Shown here one piece after another: positions 1-13,236 of a DNA stretch of 64,000 bases. The notes beneath the pieces were generated by a model. The model ran no database searches. It had not been told where the DNA came from and was given only the letters and a program-made list of their open reading frames with translations. The stretch is from Aphelenchoides besseyi. Its lineage: Eukaryota; Nematoda; Chromadorea; Rhabditida; Aphelenchoididae. How positions within the stretch are numbered: position 1 is the stretch's first letter; each line of letters begins with the position of its first letter. The DNA is taken from positions 14,818,001 to 14,882,000 of the forward strand of contig JAMPIQ010000001.1 in assembly GCA_024699855.1 (NCBI GenBank). The letters run 5' to 3'. Made by a program: the position numbers and the translations under genes.

Positions 1-241
1 CGTTTAGTAGAAATCGATAGTTAGCACATTGTCCGCAAAATAACAAACAAAAACATGTTTGTCGTTCGCTCTTTGCTCCTTTACGGAGCCACCACTGGGT
101 TGTTTACGTTTTGCACATATCGTTCGCTCAATCACTTTGTTATTCCTGTCTCACTTCCCAGCGGCTATTTTGAGTTCTTGACTTCTTCCATCGACTAATT
201 TTTCAATCAAAAACCACTTCTCTTTATTCCGATTTCTAATT

Positions 242-1396
242 ATGTCCGATGCAGGAACAGCGAAGGAGGTTGCGAAGAGCGGCGCCAAAAGTTTCGAACT
301 CAAAAAGTTTTTTCTCGATTTGGTTTCTGGTGGAACTGCAGCTGCTGTCTCGAAAACGGCTGTAGCCCCGATCGAACGCGTCAAACTTCTGCTTCAGGTA
401 GAAGCTTTTTTATTCTCTTTTGTTTAATGTTGATTTTAGTCCCAAGATGCATCTACCACCATCACCGCGGATAAGAAGTACAAGTCGATTAGAGATGTAC
501 TTCAACGTGTACCGAAAGAACAGGTAAGCGACGTTTAACTCACCTTTCATTCACGATATTTCAGGGATTGGCTTCGCTTTGGCGTGGAAATTTTGCGAAT
601 TTGCTCAGATACTTTCCGACACAGGCCTTGAACTTCGCTTTCAAAGACACGTACAAACAGATGTTCGGAAAGTAGGCATATTCGTCCATTAGTTTCATAG
701 TCAAGTCATATTTCAGTTACGACAAAAACCAACAGTTTTGGAAATTCTTTGGCGCCAATTTGGCTTCTGGTGGAATGGCCGGTGCAACTTCTTTGTGTTT
801 TGTTTATCCACTGGACTTTGCTCGTACACGTTTGGCTACAGATATCGGAAAGGGAGATTCACGGGAGTTTCGAGGTCTTGGCGACTGTTTGGTTAAAACC
901 GTGAAATCGGATGGACCGATTGGACTCTATCGGTTAGTTGCGAATAAATCGGCTTGATTGGCTTGTTGATTTCAGCGGTTTCTTCGTTTCGGTTCAAGGA
1001 ATTATCATCTATCGAGCTTCGTACTTTGGACTTTACGATACGGCCAAACAGATGTTCACTAAAGACGGACACAAATTGAACTTCTTTGCTTCGTGGGCTA
1101 TTGCTCAGGTTTGCAATTTTTGAAATGACATTCACTCTTGCCTGTTTCTTCAGGTTGTAACTGTTAGTTCGGGTATTTTATCCTATCCGTGGGATACCGT
1201 TCGTCGTCGTATGATGATGCAAAGTGGTCGAAAAGATATTCTATATAAGAGCACATTGGATTGCGCAAAGAAGATCATCAAGAATGAAGGAGTCTCAGCC
1301 TTGTTCAAAGGTGCTCTATCGAACATTTTCCGTGGAACCGGCGGTGCACTTGTTTTGGCGATTTACGACGAAATTCAGAAGTTTATTCACGGTTAG
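242..1396 (+). CDS. ANT: Mitochondrial ADP/ATP carrier (adenine nucleotide translocase)
   Basis: Exchanges cytosolic ADP for matrix ATP across the inner mitochondrial membrane. Six exons join in frame: 242-397, 440-523, 565-671, 717-932, 976-1108 and 1154-1396. The product is about 312 residues, the usual family length. Three mitochondrial carrier repeats are visible, with PIERVK in repeat 1, PLDFARTR in repeat 2 and [11 protein letters not shown] in repeat 3. RRRMMM is the ADP/ATP carrier signature. The N-terminus is slightly long ([19 protein letters not shown]), as in some nematode paralogs. The start is the first ATG of the first open exon. Family assignment is secure; which paralog it is cannot be decided from sequence alone. 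Confidence 0.96.
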
Positions 1397-1766
1397 AGTA
1401 CTTAGATTTCTATTCCATTATTGCATTCATGTATAAATCAGATTTCTATCCCAAATTGGGAACATAAACATCTGAACTATGCGACTTGAAAATTGTAAGC
1501 TCTTCAAACAATGCCACTTGCAAACACTTTCTATGCCAAAGGATCGTCGAAGTAAGCCAAGAGTCAGGAATTCAAAATGAAACCAAAAACTTGGTGATGT
1601 AGATTCGACTTTGGGTTACACAATAGATAGCAAGTTGTCAATAAAAAAGTTTATTGTGAAAAATTTGCGATGTACATTTTCATTGAGCAATTAAAACGAG
1701 GAAGCAAGATCGACAACATAAACTAAAATATTAGTGGAAATTCAATAAGTTATTTATACTCCTCGA

Positions 1767-3241
1767 TTAGTTTTCACTATAAACGAACTCGTCAACAAGC
1801 AACAAATGAGCGTCAATGTTCCAGGAGGCGTCGGTCAAAAGCTTCGACAATTCGACGGTGTCTATCGGATTGACAGCATTGGGAAAACGGCTAAATGGAT
1901 TACTTTGTTGTTGTTGTGATAAGCAACATCTCGTCTACCTGTGAAGGATCAAGAACTCCAATTGAAAAGCCGCTAGCAGAACGTCTGTTGGTTGGGCGTT
2001 TAGTTTCACAGCTAGAACCCCACGATCTTCTTTGCTCTCGACTGTGTAGCCGAATTGAGCACGAATTTGTCCTTCGACATCGCAATAGAAACCGCGTTTT
2101 GTACAATCGTTCAATTCAATCAACGAGCAACCGTAACGTCGCTGATGACAAGTTGAGCCAATCAGATTTAGCGATGGAAGTAGTGGCTCCAGCAGATTCG
2201 CTTCTTGAACACTCAGAATTTCGCCGGTTTTAATGAAATGACTGGAACTTGTTGTGGAAGATACACAACAACTACTTACTTAGCTACAATTCGCATTCGA
2301 GCTTCATTGAATATGTCGAACTGTAAAACTCGAACTGCCGCGTAATTTGCACTCAAATGAACACCAGTGAGAAAGACGAACATCATCCAAACCAAACTCG
2401 GTTGGTTGTCAAAGAGCGGGAGAAGCAGCAAACTTGTCAGCAACGAAACGATTCCGACCAACGTCTCCTGACTTCCATCTTTTGCTGCAACATCTGCCTA
2501 AATTCGAGGTAACAACGTCGATTGGTTGACCAAAAATACCAAATTTTCACGTCTTGCTTGATGTCTGATTACAGCCATTCGTGTTCCTCCACCAGCAACT
2601 CCAACGATCGCACGCAGAATCGAAGAGACGCACACGGTGAAGATGAAAAAATGACGTTGAGTGTGAGTACACGTAAGATCGATGCAAAAAGCCAAGTCGT
2701 TGAGAATGTCTGCCACCAGACGCCATCGTTTTGAATCTGAAAATGATGTGACTTAAATTTTAAAGAAATCGGTTACCTGCATCCAGTGCACTACCAAAAA
2801 TCCAAGCGAACAAAATCCGCGCCAACATTCCGACTCCATCTTTTAAGACCCACGACAACGAAGCAGCTAAACGTGTTTAGTATGTTGGCTAGTGGATTGG
2901 TTGTTACCGAGAACTGTGGCGGTTTCATCGCCCACTCCAACGCCGCGAAGTACTGCAGCAGTAGCGAACGTGCCGCTTAGGGAGCTGGCAAACGCTTGAA
3001 TGGTATCGAAGATTTGGTATTGAACGTAGTCGGAAGTGACACTGTTCGGAAATCCTTTCGGCAAAAAGATTTCAGCAAAAGTGGATCGCCAATTTCCGTT
3101 GAGAAAGTTGGAGACGTTGAATTGGCGTTCGACCGTAAACTTGGCGACTGTCGAACGACCGACAGAATTCAACGAAACGGAAGAACCAATCAGTTGACGT
3201 TTCTCCCCATTGTACGTCTCGAGAAACGAAATGTTTGATAC
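1767..3241 (-). CDS. RUSF1: RUS family membrane protein (RUSF1/DUF647), 5' end not resolved
   Basis: Homolog of human RUSF1 (C16orf58), a DUF647 protein of unclear biochemical role. Recognisable blocks in order on the minus strand are FLPKGFPNSVTSDYVQYQ, DTIQAFASSLSGTFAT, VLRGVGVGDETATV, MADILNDLAF, VGVAGGGTRMAVIRHQARR, SQETLVGIVSLLTSLLLLP and ANYAAVRVLQFDIFNEARMR. The C-terminal part has the NIDAHLLLVDEF block. At least five short introns separate them. The 5'-most exon I can read begins after an acceptor at 3241, and the in-frame sequence upstream meets a stop. A short first exon carrying the ATG must therefore lie further upstream. The C-terminal stop is clear. Confidence 0.88.
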
Positions 3242-6200
3242 CTGAAAACTTGTTACAGTATTCGTTCATCGCTAACACTGTAGTTTAGTAGCTAATTAGA
3301 TTGCAACATTTTCGTTTGCAATTCATTCCGTTTGTTGCAGTGAACTGGAAATCCATGTTAACTGTTTCTCTGATGACGCAAATGCAAATAAGCGGAACTT
3401 GAACGGTTGACAAACTTTGACCGTCGCCTTGTGGGCTTAAATTTACCAGAAGGTTCCGTTCATTTTCAGTCCACAAGTTCGCTTCACATTTGAAATACGG
3501 TAATACGCTTACGAGCGAAATGGCGGTGTTTGAAAGGTTGACATTTCGCTTCAGAAACCGTTGCATTTCGAAGAACCAGGTCGTTTACGGAAATCCGGTT
3601 TGAAGTCAAAAGTTTAAAAACAAAACTCTTCAGTTGACTTAAAAGAAGTAGACGCTTCTGTTTAATTTTCTTTGCAACATCTTCGCCAAAAGACATTCGC
3701 TCTACGTCACAACTCGTGAGCACGTTTCGCACTTTTACGCCGAAGCTGTTGGCCAATAAAACCGACGGCTATTTACGATTTTACTCGTCGGACGCTTTGC
3801 CTTAAAACAAAAAACATGTCTTCTGGAGGTTCGGAGTCAAAGTCGTTGAGTACAACCGACGGTCAGCTAATTCGATGAGCGTAACAACGAAACAACTTTT
3901 GGTTTCTGGACTTTGTCTTAGGATTTCCGGCTGCATAATCTTGTTACGTTCATTGTTGAGATCCGATTGTTTAATCGAGTTTATCGTTTTCTGGTCAAAC
4001 ATTTTGGCTTCCAATGTGCTCACGCGTTCTTTTTGTTTGTTCGTAGAATTCGAGTTGAATCCCTGGGGAGTTCGACAAATCTACGGAAAGACGGTTGAAT
4101 GTTTCACGAGTTGTCGTTTCTTTTATGCCAATGAACTGCAAGTTGCAACAGTTGACGGAAACGTTACATTCGATTTCTACCAACTTTTGAGTCGAACGTC
4201 TGCTCACATGTGATGCCAATGAATTCACGTCGTAAACCGCAAATCTCCGACAATCAAAATTTATTGGTTTTGTCGTTCCAAAAGCTCTTTTTGTCACGAG
4301 CAATGTGGCGAATAGACATTGTCGTGAGTTGAATACGAAATCAATTCTTTCGTGAAAGTTACGGTCTTTGTACTTTGCTTCAAGGGCTTATTTCCGGTTC
4401 ATAGTGAGTGCTCTGAATCATTGGTTTTGCTGAAGAAGCTGCAAAAAAAGGTCCGAGTTGCCATTTAAGCGTGTGAATTTGAAGCCTACGAGAAACTCGA
4501 CAGCAAAGTTCGAAACGAGAAAAAAACTTCAGGTGTCAGAGAACGCACGAAAATCTTGAACTCGTGAGATTTTCGTTCAAAACCAAACAAAAACTGATTG
4601 GTTTGATTGCCATTAAAGAGTATTTATTGGCGGGCGTTTGGTGTTTTTAAAGTTGACAAGCGACTGATAACTCTGTTGGATGGCATTTGTAGTTGATTGA
4701 TTTGTTCTTTTCGCTTATTGTTGCCACACACAGCTCTTACGTCAACTTACAGTTTTTTGCGGAGATCCACGTCATAGTTTTGAACTCAATGGTTTCCGTT
4801 CAAACGACAAGTTCAATTTGGATCGTGAAAAGTGAAGAAAACGGTGTTAAGAAGAACAACCCGTAACAGCAGTTCATCAAATTGGACAAACTGTCGAGAA
4901 TGACAAGTCGAAAGACGAAACCATAACGTCTTCGATCGTTTTTGAGTTGATTTATAAACTCAATAGTTCGAACAATGGAAGCACGTGCATCCTCAAACCG
5001 TTTTCTTAACCAATTCATAGCCGTGAATTTATGTCCAGCCTCGTTCTTGTTGTTCTTTGACTAGTAGATGTGAGAAAAAGCTTCGGATTTCGGTGTTCAT
5101 CTTCGGACTCTTGACTTCCGGCTACCAATTCAACATTCTCAATGTCCGTGAGTCAGAAATCATTCGCGAACCTCCGTTTTCTCACAATTCTCACTTTCCA
5201 ACTTTTGTACTTTGAATTGAAAATCGTTTCCGAGGATTATGTTTGTTACTTCAGTTGAATCGACTCCACACTACTCGTGTGTCATTCACACTTGCGGTTT
5301 TATACACACGTCAGTGAATAATTTGTACGCTTCACTTGTGGTTTATTCTAACCCGTCACTTACACGTGTCCAACTGTTACAAGGTTGTAGAGACGATCGG
5401 TTGAAATGCCTGCGTGGTGTTACATCAAATATCACTTACCATTCAAACATCACTTTTTGTAATGCTAACTATGAGATTACTTCACTTTAGTCAGAATAAT
5501 CAGCAGCTGATGTTTGCTTTCGAATTTGCCGCTCAATTTCATTTGGATGACGAGCGTTGGAGCTCTAACTAGACAATAAAAATTGGCTCAATTACCCGTT
5601 TTGCTGTCATTAGTTTGAGTTGTCATGGTCGAAAGAAAGCGGAGGATGATGCTCAAAAACCAAATGAGTTCACTTTGACGACTTTGAGTTGGACTGCCGA
5701 ATCGTAGGCTCGAATCTGTGCGATCAATTTTTGTCTCCGGATGTTGAAAACCGTCATTTAGTTTTAATCGATCACAGAGATTCTTTGTATCCTATTTATT
5801 TTTCTAACAGTAGAATGAAAGAGTCACAATTTTTACAACGAACATCAATGGACCTACGTTTCTTTTCATTAACAAAATTACGTGTCTATTCATCAGACCA
5901 CCATTGAGTTGCAGACTTTCAATACGCGTGTTGAAAAGTTTCTGACCCGACTTCTTAGAATCCAAAGAATATCAGTCACTGAAGCAACTCGCAGCGAGCC
6001 TGAACAGAGTGGCCACAAGTTTTCTCAATCGAAGGCGGATTTAAGATCATTTGTCTTCTTGATTCTCGTGCTCTCGAGTCGAAAATAGACAGGAAGAAGC
6101 AACGATTGAGCCAAAGTCGATTTGTTTTTCTGTCCTTTGCATTCGATTTAACAAATTGCACTTGTTTTTCTTGAACCCAAACAGCAATTTGTTCTTGTGC

Positions 6201-7384
6201 GAAGGTTCTAACACTTTTCTTGAAGTCCTTCAACGTTTACTGTAAACTCACGAGTTTCTTCTCGGGTCTTCAGTTGCAATCGTCCGAAAAACTTCCGTCT
6301 TTGTGCTCGTAAATCCAAAGATACGATCACAAGAACATGTCGGACGCGTAAATTTGATTGTTTCCGTTGACGGATTCCATGAACCGCCGTCACGTTTCTT
6401 CGCTTACGCGCTCGAACGGTTTCCAACAATTGGCGGAAAAGTCGATAGAACAAAATGACCATTCTGTTTCTTGGCCGCCGTAAAACTGCTCCCTGGAGTG
6501 ATGGCGAAGAAATCGTTACACTCCAATTCAAATTGGCTTCTTGAACTTCTGAAAAAAAGTTCCGTATGTGCACAAACGATTCCGGGTACAACTCCACTCA
6601 GCTACCACCTGCTGTTTTCTATGGCACGTGATTTAAACATCAATTTCCTTCGCTTTTGCTCACACCCTGTGGTTGTCGAAGTATTCACGTCCAATGAAGA
6701 AAAAATTGTAATTTTTTTTTGCCTCATGTTTGATGTTAACTGACTTAAATTGTCACTCAACTGCCCCAACTTTGTTGCTAAAACTCGTGGCAACAACGAA
6801 ATTCTAAGGCACTTGTTGCCAAATTTGTAGCTCCGGTTAACTCCCGACTTCTATCCAACTAATTGCATTTCTCCAAAAGGGCAAACGGTCAAATTTCGCC
6901 GACTGAATTTGATGTCCGCCCACTTTTCTACGGTTCCACTTTCAAGTTCTATCTTCGGTCGATCTTATCGTACTTTTAAACTTCCTTCACGGCCACAAGC
7001 CGATTAATCAAACGCCCGAAAAGTAACTCTATCGCGATTTTTGACGTCACCGCAATGTTTTTATTTGCGATATCCGCTTCGAATCACGATCTCTTTCGCC
7101 TCTTTGAATTCACGAGTGTTCCGGCACGTTGCACACGTTTTGGAAGGTGCGGCCTTCGAGTTCAGGGCCGCTAAAACAAAAACATAGTCGAGAAGATTGA
7201 TCGACCGCGGGCCATAATGTTGACTGATCATAATTCACGAGTTGAACGAGGAAGAAGGATAGCAGTGTTATCCGACAACTGTTTTCCAATCGCGTACTTT
7301 AAATCCAATAAACAAGCACCTTGTTCAATTGCGCAGTTTTAATCGACGTTTCAATTTAGATTGTCAACGTTGCTTTGAAGTGAA
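3242..7384. other. About 4.1 kb without a supportable gene
   Basis: No exon chain with good splice sites or a recognised domain was found on either strand. The minus strand carries a run of adjacent, mutually frame-shifted open stretches of 70-130 codons (around 6.6-5.98, 5.02-4.80, 4.30-3.80 and 3.76-3.29 kb). This could be a decayed long coding sequence or a degraded mobile element. The unresolved first exon of the RUS family gene may also lie here. I see no terminal repeats that would define an element. Confidence 0.4.
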
Positions 7385-8040
7385 ATGTCGCCGCTTCCCG
7401 AAGCCACAAAAGTGGAAACCGAAGAAAACGAACAACACATTTTTGCGCTGGGTATTTGCATTCTATTCGCGTGGATGTTTGTTGTGATTTTGTGCGCATC
7501 ACCACAGGTACGTTCAGTTTAAAGATGTCGACCCACCTCTTCGTTCTGCTTTCGCTCTTCGTTCTTGGAACGTCGCTTAGACATCTGCAATTGAAATATC
7601 AGAGTATCAAGTGTACATCAAATTGTATTATAGCTCTTCCGCGACTTCATTCAACGTTACGTTTTCTGCGGAATATTCACGAGTGAACGACAGAAATCGA
7701 CGGAGAAAATCAAAAATGCACAGGAACAACTGCGACGTGCCAGTCAGACGTTTCTGGGACCGCAATTGGCCCAAAAACCGTGTGCTATTTTGTTCCATCA
7801 AGTAATGGGGCCGAATAACGCTCTCGCAGCTCTTCAACAGTATCGCCATTTTATCACCGAGACAATACCCGAGGTACCCTCACGCTCATGTACTCGTTAC
7901 CGGATGATTTTTAGGAGCAACAACGAAGCACAAGTGTAGCACCCTCAGAAAACATTGCCCTTCAAATGGACGATGAAGACGAAACAACAAGTGTCGATCT
8001 GACTGTTGAGAGGAGAATCGAGAACAGTGAAACTGCTTAG
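7385..8040 (+). CDS. Small single-pass membrane protein, unknown
   Basis: Three exons read in frame (7385-7507, 7634-7873 and 7915-8040) and give 162 residues. One hydrophobic segment near residues 19-38 (FALGICILFAWMFVVILCAS) suggests a membrane anchor. It is followed by a charged helical region (FTSERQKSTEKIKNAQEQLR) and an acidic tail (MDDEDETTS). The codon use and splice sites look genuine. An alternative reading keeps a short exon at about 7583-7612 inside intron 1, leaving an intron of only 23 nt. I do not recognise the family. It lies downstream of the gene-poor stretch and converges with the minus-strand glutamate-cysteine ligase gene. Confidence 0.7.
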
Positions 8041-8431
8041 CTTCTTTATTGCAACAACTTTTGCTCCTCAGATTTTCTTACAAACGGGTTCGCTTTTTTC
8101 GTATTTCACGTGCTTATTCTCATTCGAATTTACGGGTTCTGTTTGATCTAACTGTTGTTGGAAGAACGAATAAATTAAATCACGCGATTGAAATACAACA
8201 ACTGGGTTTCAATTGAACCGTTTAATCTAATGGTCTCTACATCTACAAACACAATTTTGTATGTTTGAGAAAACTCGTTTATTCAGACTGCCCTACAATA
8301 ATTACAATACAGGAAGTTGGCTATTCACTAGTCTATCTCGATGCAACAACAAAGACTAACGGGTTGTTCTCAACAGCAGAAGCTCAACACATGCAAACAA
8401 ATATAACTAGAAATCATTCGTATCACTTTTC
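8041..8431. other. Intergenic, convergent gene ends
   Basis: This is the space between the 3' end of the small membrane protein gene and the 3' end of the GCLC gene. It contains AATAAA-like sequences and AT-rich tracts consistent with 3' untranslated regions. Nothing else is seen. Confidence 0.5.
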
Positions 8432-10943
8432 TCAATGGGTTTTTCGCAATGCAATGCTCATACTCAAGGCTTCTTCAGCTCGACGAACTGCCGTTGGAAT
8501 CATTTGATCGGTTTTCGAGCGGAAACAACCCAACAGCTTTTGGCAATGCTCCATTCCTTTGCTGATACGATCCATCTAAAAAGTACGATTGAATGGCTTA
8601 TAACTGCAATCACAAAATTGAGTTGTAAGCCTCAGAGGTAGTGACGAATTCCGATGGTCATCACGAACAAGTCAGTTGACCTATGGAAGTTTTCTAATCA
8701 TCGGCTTACAATAATTGAGCAGTTGAAAAACCAACTCGCTAACCACTCGACCAAGAGCTCGTCAGCCGAAAGCGAACGAAAAGAAACCTACGTGCGAGAG
8801 AAGATCGTAGATTGTCGAATCGGGTACAAATGAGTCCTGTTTGTAATCCTCATGTTTCTCAACAAAATCACGCATCCAATGAGCCAAAGTCCAGATCTCG
8901 CCGGAGGCACGTTTCTATACACATACTTAGAGATTAACAGAAGACGGGAACAAACCTGAATGAAATTCAAATATTGAGTTATCGTACAACGGGTATCGAC
9001 ATCAACATCTGCACCGTCCAAGAACTGTCGAATTAACGGAATCAGTCCTGGAAACTCCTTTCCATCGCCTAAACACAAAAATCAAATCGAAGAGTTTTGA
9101 TGCGAATTACCGTTGATGATTTCGTTGATTGTCATTTCGGTGGTTTCCAAATCGGGAGTTTTTGTCGGCACTCCGTGATTGGCTTCAGGCGGAGTGTCGC
9201 AGTTGGCTAACTTCGAACGAAAATGAAGCTTCTGATTCAAAACTGCATCGCGAACTTGTGCTCTTTTCATGTTTTCCGTGACTTTTGAGATCGGCGACAG
9301 GAAGGTCAGTTTGTACGAAATAATCACACTAAACCACGCAAACAGTTAAGTCAGTTTGATTGAATTACCGTGTCAGTAGGACGACAAAACAACAATAAGC
9401 GGCATTCTCAAAGTCTGTCAATTGAACTTCGGTTGGTCGGAATTCGACACGCCAACCGATTTCGGGAGCATCTGGAGGCGGTGGTTTGAATCGCATGTTC
9501 ATCCAATTCGACGACTGAATGGTCTCAAAATGCTCCGTTGATTTTGCATCATCCTGTTCGACACGTTCTTTAAAGACCTAAAAAAGACCGTGAGTCTCGT
9601 TCTCAATTGTCGATCTACCTGAAGTGGATCTCGAATGAACATGTGAGCAATGTGTTTCGCTAACTGAAAGAAGAGCATTCTAGGTCTCTATAACTTCACA
9701 CTTACGTGTTCATCGATTCCTCCATCAAGCAATTGCTGCAGAATTTTTGGATCGTGTTCGAGCGGAATGTCGTTGTAAGCAGCCGAACACGGATAGATGT
9801 AGCAGTCCGTTGAGTCATATCGTGACTTTTTAATGACAAATTTACTCGTTTCCAACGGTTTCTCTCCGTACTCTTCGGGTGTTCGATCATCGACCGAAGC
9901 GGAGATAATGTCCCAACGTGAGTCAACATCAGCCAAATAAGATCGAAAAATGGGTGTAGCGGCACTTAATGCCACCAAAATCGGTGTTATTGGTGTGAGT
10001 TGATCGTACAACCATCGCGCCTCATTTACATTCACTGCTTGAAAGGTCATTTGCAAGCAACAACAACCCATTCCAAAGCCCATATGATCCATGTAAATGT
10101 GGTCGGGTTTGGCAGCTATTTGAGCTTCAGAATCGGTAAATTTCTCAATGAATGGTTGTGGAGTCTTGACGTCGCGATAAATGGGCACATTGATGATCAC
10201 TTTTCGTCCACGACGACCACGAATGTTACGAACAAGATTGCGGAAACGTGGATGACCGGAATAGATCGCGTCATCCGGAAAGAAGATCGAACGGCCTGCA
10301 CCGTCCGGATCGTCGGGAGTGCAGGTTGTTTCGGGCGATGTGAAATCATGAGCACCCAAAGACGGAAAGCTAACGGAAAGCAATGACTCGTCTTTGCGCA
10401 ACAAATTCACGGCTTCGGCTCTTCGTAAAATCATGTTACTTTCGACGATATTAAAACATGACATAAGACCTGGAAACGGATGGTCAACTGATAACTTCTT
10501 TGCTTTGATTACCGCCATACGGCACTCCTGGAGTCCCTTCAACCATATAAGCAGCGAACTCGGGACGCCAAAGTGCTCGATTTTCAGTTCCGACCATGTT
10601 GTTCACTTCTTCTTGAGCTTGAAGGCGCTTCAACAAATCGTCGGCTCTTAACGAAACACGAACCTAAGTGCAATCAAAATGTCAATGCCATTTGCCTGCT
10701 TCTTACTTTCTTTTCTTCATGATCGAACTTCACGATCGTGTATTCGATCTCATCGCCCCATCGAAGTTGATCGTTCTCACGATTTTTTAGTCGGTGATAG
10801 AGAGCAATGAACTGGGCGATTCCGTGAGTCTAAACAGAGAATATCAACGAGTTACCGTAGCAATACACGCTCACCTTAATGTAATCCAAATATGGAACGG
10901 TTTCCGCCCATGAAAGCGGTGTGCCTTTCGTAAGAAGACCCAT
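8432..10943 (-). CDS. GCLC: Glutamate-cysteine ligase catalytic subunit
   Basis: Catalyses the ATP-dependent joining of glutamate and cysteine, the first and rate-limiting step of glutathione synthesis, in the cytosol. The first exon encodes [19 protein letters not shown], very like other metazoan GCLC starts. Later blocks include [127 protein letters not shown] and [13 protein letters not shown]. The C-terminus ends in a CQKLLG block like the CPELLG of the human enzyme. About nine short introns are present, plus one of about 216 nt before the last exon. Length and order match the family, so the gene appears intact. Confidence 0.97.
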
Positions 10944-11967
10944 AGATCAAGTCGATCTGAACGGCAGTGTCTTGAAAGATATTCCAATGGAAGTTGGGGA
11001 TCTGAAGAAGAGTTCCGATTCGAATAGAACGGAAAATTGAGCACGAAGAAGCGCAAATACGGTATTTAAGCTCAAATGCCAATGTACGTTGAATGGTAAT
11101 TCAAAACATTTGCGCACACTTTTGGAGATCTTATCGACGTCGAACAACCAAAAGAACCTGAGAAAACTGTTGCAACAACCTCCCGCGCAAAATATCCCGC
11201 GAATTACGTCAACTCGAACACAAATTGCATCAGAAACAACAATCGAAATCACGAAATAAACTCGAGCAGAAGAAACAAAAAGTTGTGCTTAGCAATCTTG
11301 CAGTTTTAAAGTTAGAAAAACAACAAATTTCAGATGTTCGGCCCCGGAAAATAACACTTCGCTTATCAACTAATGCACTGGAATAAGTGTATGAAAAGAA
11401 AAGTTTCAAACATCCCGTGAGCAGAGATAATAAACCGCGAAGAAAAAGCTGAATTGTGATGATCGATGGACGAAGAGAATTGCGCAGTGTAAAATTTTGG
11501 TGCAGCAGTCTCCTTGGCTATTCAACGTAACAAAGAGACCCCGCTCTTGTGTCGAGACCGTTTTGCTCTGTGGCTTATGTCAGCGTTTCGTTTAAAAAAC
11601 GAAGTAGACTCGGACATGTGAAACAGAAAATAGAAACTACAACTCTCGACCACTAGTCGAGATCGATGACTAATCCCAAAAGTTCTCTTGGTCGGCTACT
11701 CAAACTATAGACCGCGAAGTCGTTTCATAGCCGAAAGAATCGATTGCTGAATGGGGAAACCCACGTGCGTAGTAACAAAGATGACAAATCGACAACGTGG
11801 TTCGAACGAGATTGATAAGAAGAAAACGAAACTTTTCTGCGCCATTCAGAAGCGTCATTTGAGAATCAACGACTACCGACGAGAAGAAGAAATTCGTTTA
11901 TTTGCTTTCGACTTAATAAAATACCCGACAATGAAGCTCTTCAATCCGCCTAAGCCCTTTAACTTTG
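10944..11967. other. Intergenic, about 1 kb, no confident gene
   Basis: Lies between the start of GCLC and the 3' end of NUS1. A plus-strand stretch at about 11180-11352 can be read as a lysine/glutamine-rich helix (SRELRQLEHKLHQKQQ) ending at a stop, but no start or upstream exon was found. The rest contains only short open frames. It should hold the GCLC promoter, though no oxidative-stress element was recognised. Confidence 0.4.
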
Positions 11968-12781
11968 TTAATAGCCGAGTCGACGCTCACGTTTCGTAAA
12001 ATCGGCCAAAATCAAACGGAACTCATCGGCACGAAGTCGATCGGTGGAATTAAGACGTTCCATTGAGCAGATTTCAGCGACACGCAACGACCACGGCGGA
12101 AAGTCGTGAAGTGTGTTTGCACAGCCAATGGTCAACAGAAAGTCCACTTCGTAGATTCCTTGGATTTCGAGTTGGCGTCGAATCTCATCGACTGTGATTT
12201 CAATGCTCGTTTGACTTAACTAAACCACTACTATCAATGGAAAACAATGTAAGTTGACGACCAACCTCCGCACAAATATTCAGAAGAGCTTCTTTACCGT
12301 GTCGACGACTCAAAACGCAAACCTCGAGACTCGTGCTACTGGTTCGTGGACTTGCAATTGCTGACGGCTTTGTGATATCGAAGTTGACCGGACGTCTCAA
12401 TTGTTTCCGTTTGGCTAAACGATACCACGTGTGTTCAAGATCGTGAAGCATCTCGGAAATTCGACCGTTAGGATCGTAGAAACTTAGACGTCGAATACCA
12501 TCTTGGGCAGCAAAATAAATAAAATCACAAAGAAGATTCTGAAAGCCAATCGAAGAATAAGAGAAAACGTATAAACCAACCAAATTGATGAGATCATCGG
12601 TTCCGAATGCAACGGCCATGTGATGAGGAATCTTCAGTGGATCCACTACTTTCTCTTTGGATAACAGCGATGCAATCAACCTTTTAAGGTACGTAAGTGA
12701 TAATTTGGACGATAAGAATGAGAACAAGTCGATCAGAAAAACGAAAATCGAAAGAAGTCCAATGAAGAGAGTGGAGAACAT
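11968..12781 (-). CDS. NUS1: NUS1/Nogo-B receptor, cis-prenyltransferase regulatory subunit
   Basis: Partner subunit of dehydrodolichyl diphosphate synthase at the ER membrane, needed to make dolichol for N-glycosylation. The N-terminus has a transmembrane segment (MFSTLFIGLLSIFVFLIDLF). It is followed by HHMAVAFG, the divergent cis-prenyltransferase fold with RRLSFYDPNG, and a C-terminal block with FPPWSLRVAEI. The last residues are ERRLGY, matching the conserved RxG C-terminal motif of NUS1 that completes the partner's active site. Two introns interrupt the gene: about 44 nt after DDLINL and about 65 nt before the last exon. The ATG at 12781 is the first in frame. The family is usually only weakly conserved, but order and tail fit well. 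Confidence 0.88.
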
Positions 12782-13236
12782 TCCGTTCGTTTGGCCGTCG
12801 CCTCTCAAATCTCGACGTGTTTGAAAATGTTACCCGGTCCGACGGGTCGATCGTCGACCTAAAACCAAAGAATGAAATCGCGTCGAAAAGCAAACTTCCC
12901 GAACGAAATACCCACAATAAAGCAGGTAGTTTACAAGAAAACCGCGTAATCAACGAACGAAAATGATCGCAACTTCTGAAGCAAAAACTGTTCTACGTGG
13001 ACAAAACCAACGAGTCGCTTTGATCGTTGGCTGTGGAGTCAAAAATCGACACCAAGGACTAAGCGGTCGAAAATTGAGCCCCCACACGGCGAATTTACTC
13101 ATTGATTCGGCAGCTGCAGCTTCTTTTTTGTCAGTTTTCTTGTTGAAAAAACGTTTATTATCGCGGATTAACTGAATTTCAACGTCAAATTGAATTATCC
13201 GATTTACACTCCGAGGTCGATTTTGTTCATTTAGCC
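12782..13236. promoter_or_regulatory. Divergent intergenic region between NUS1 and NDUFB3
   Basis: About 455 bp separate two genes transcribed away from each other, so both promoters should lie here. No TATA box or other named element was recognised. Overlapping short open frames are present on both strands but lack support. Confidence 0.35.

Noticed and set aside
8733..8765. Reverse complement resembles the D-arm of a tRNA-Ser (CTTGGTCGAGTGGTTAGCG)
   Set aside because: No acceptor stem, anticodon arm or T-arm (GGTTCGA-type) follows; the sequence lies in the long GCLC intron.
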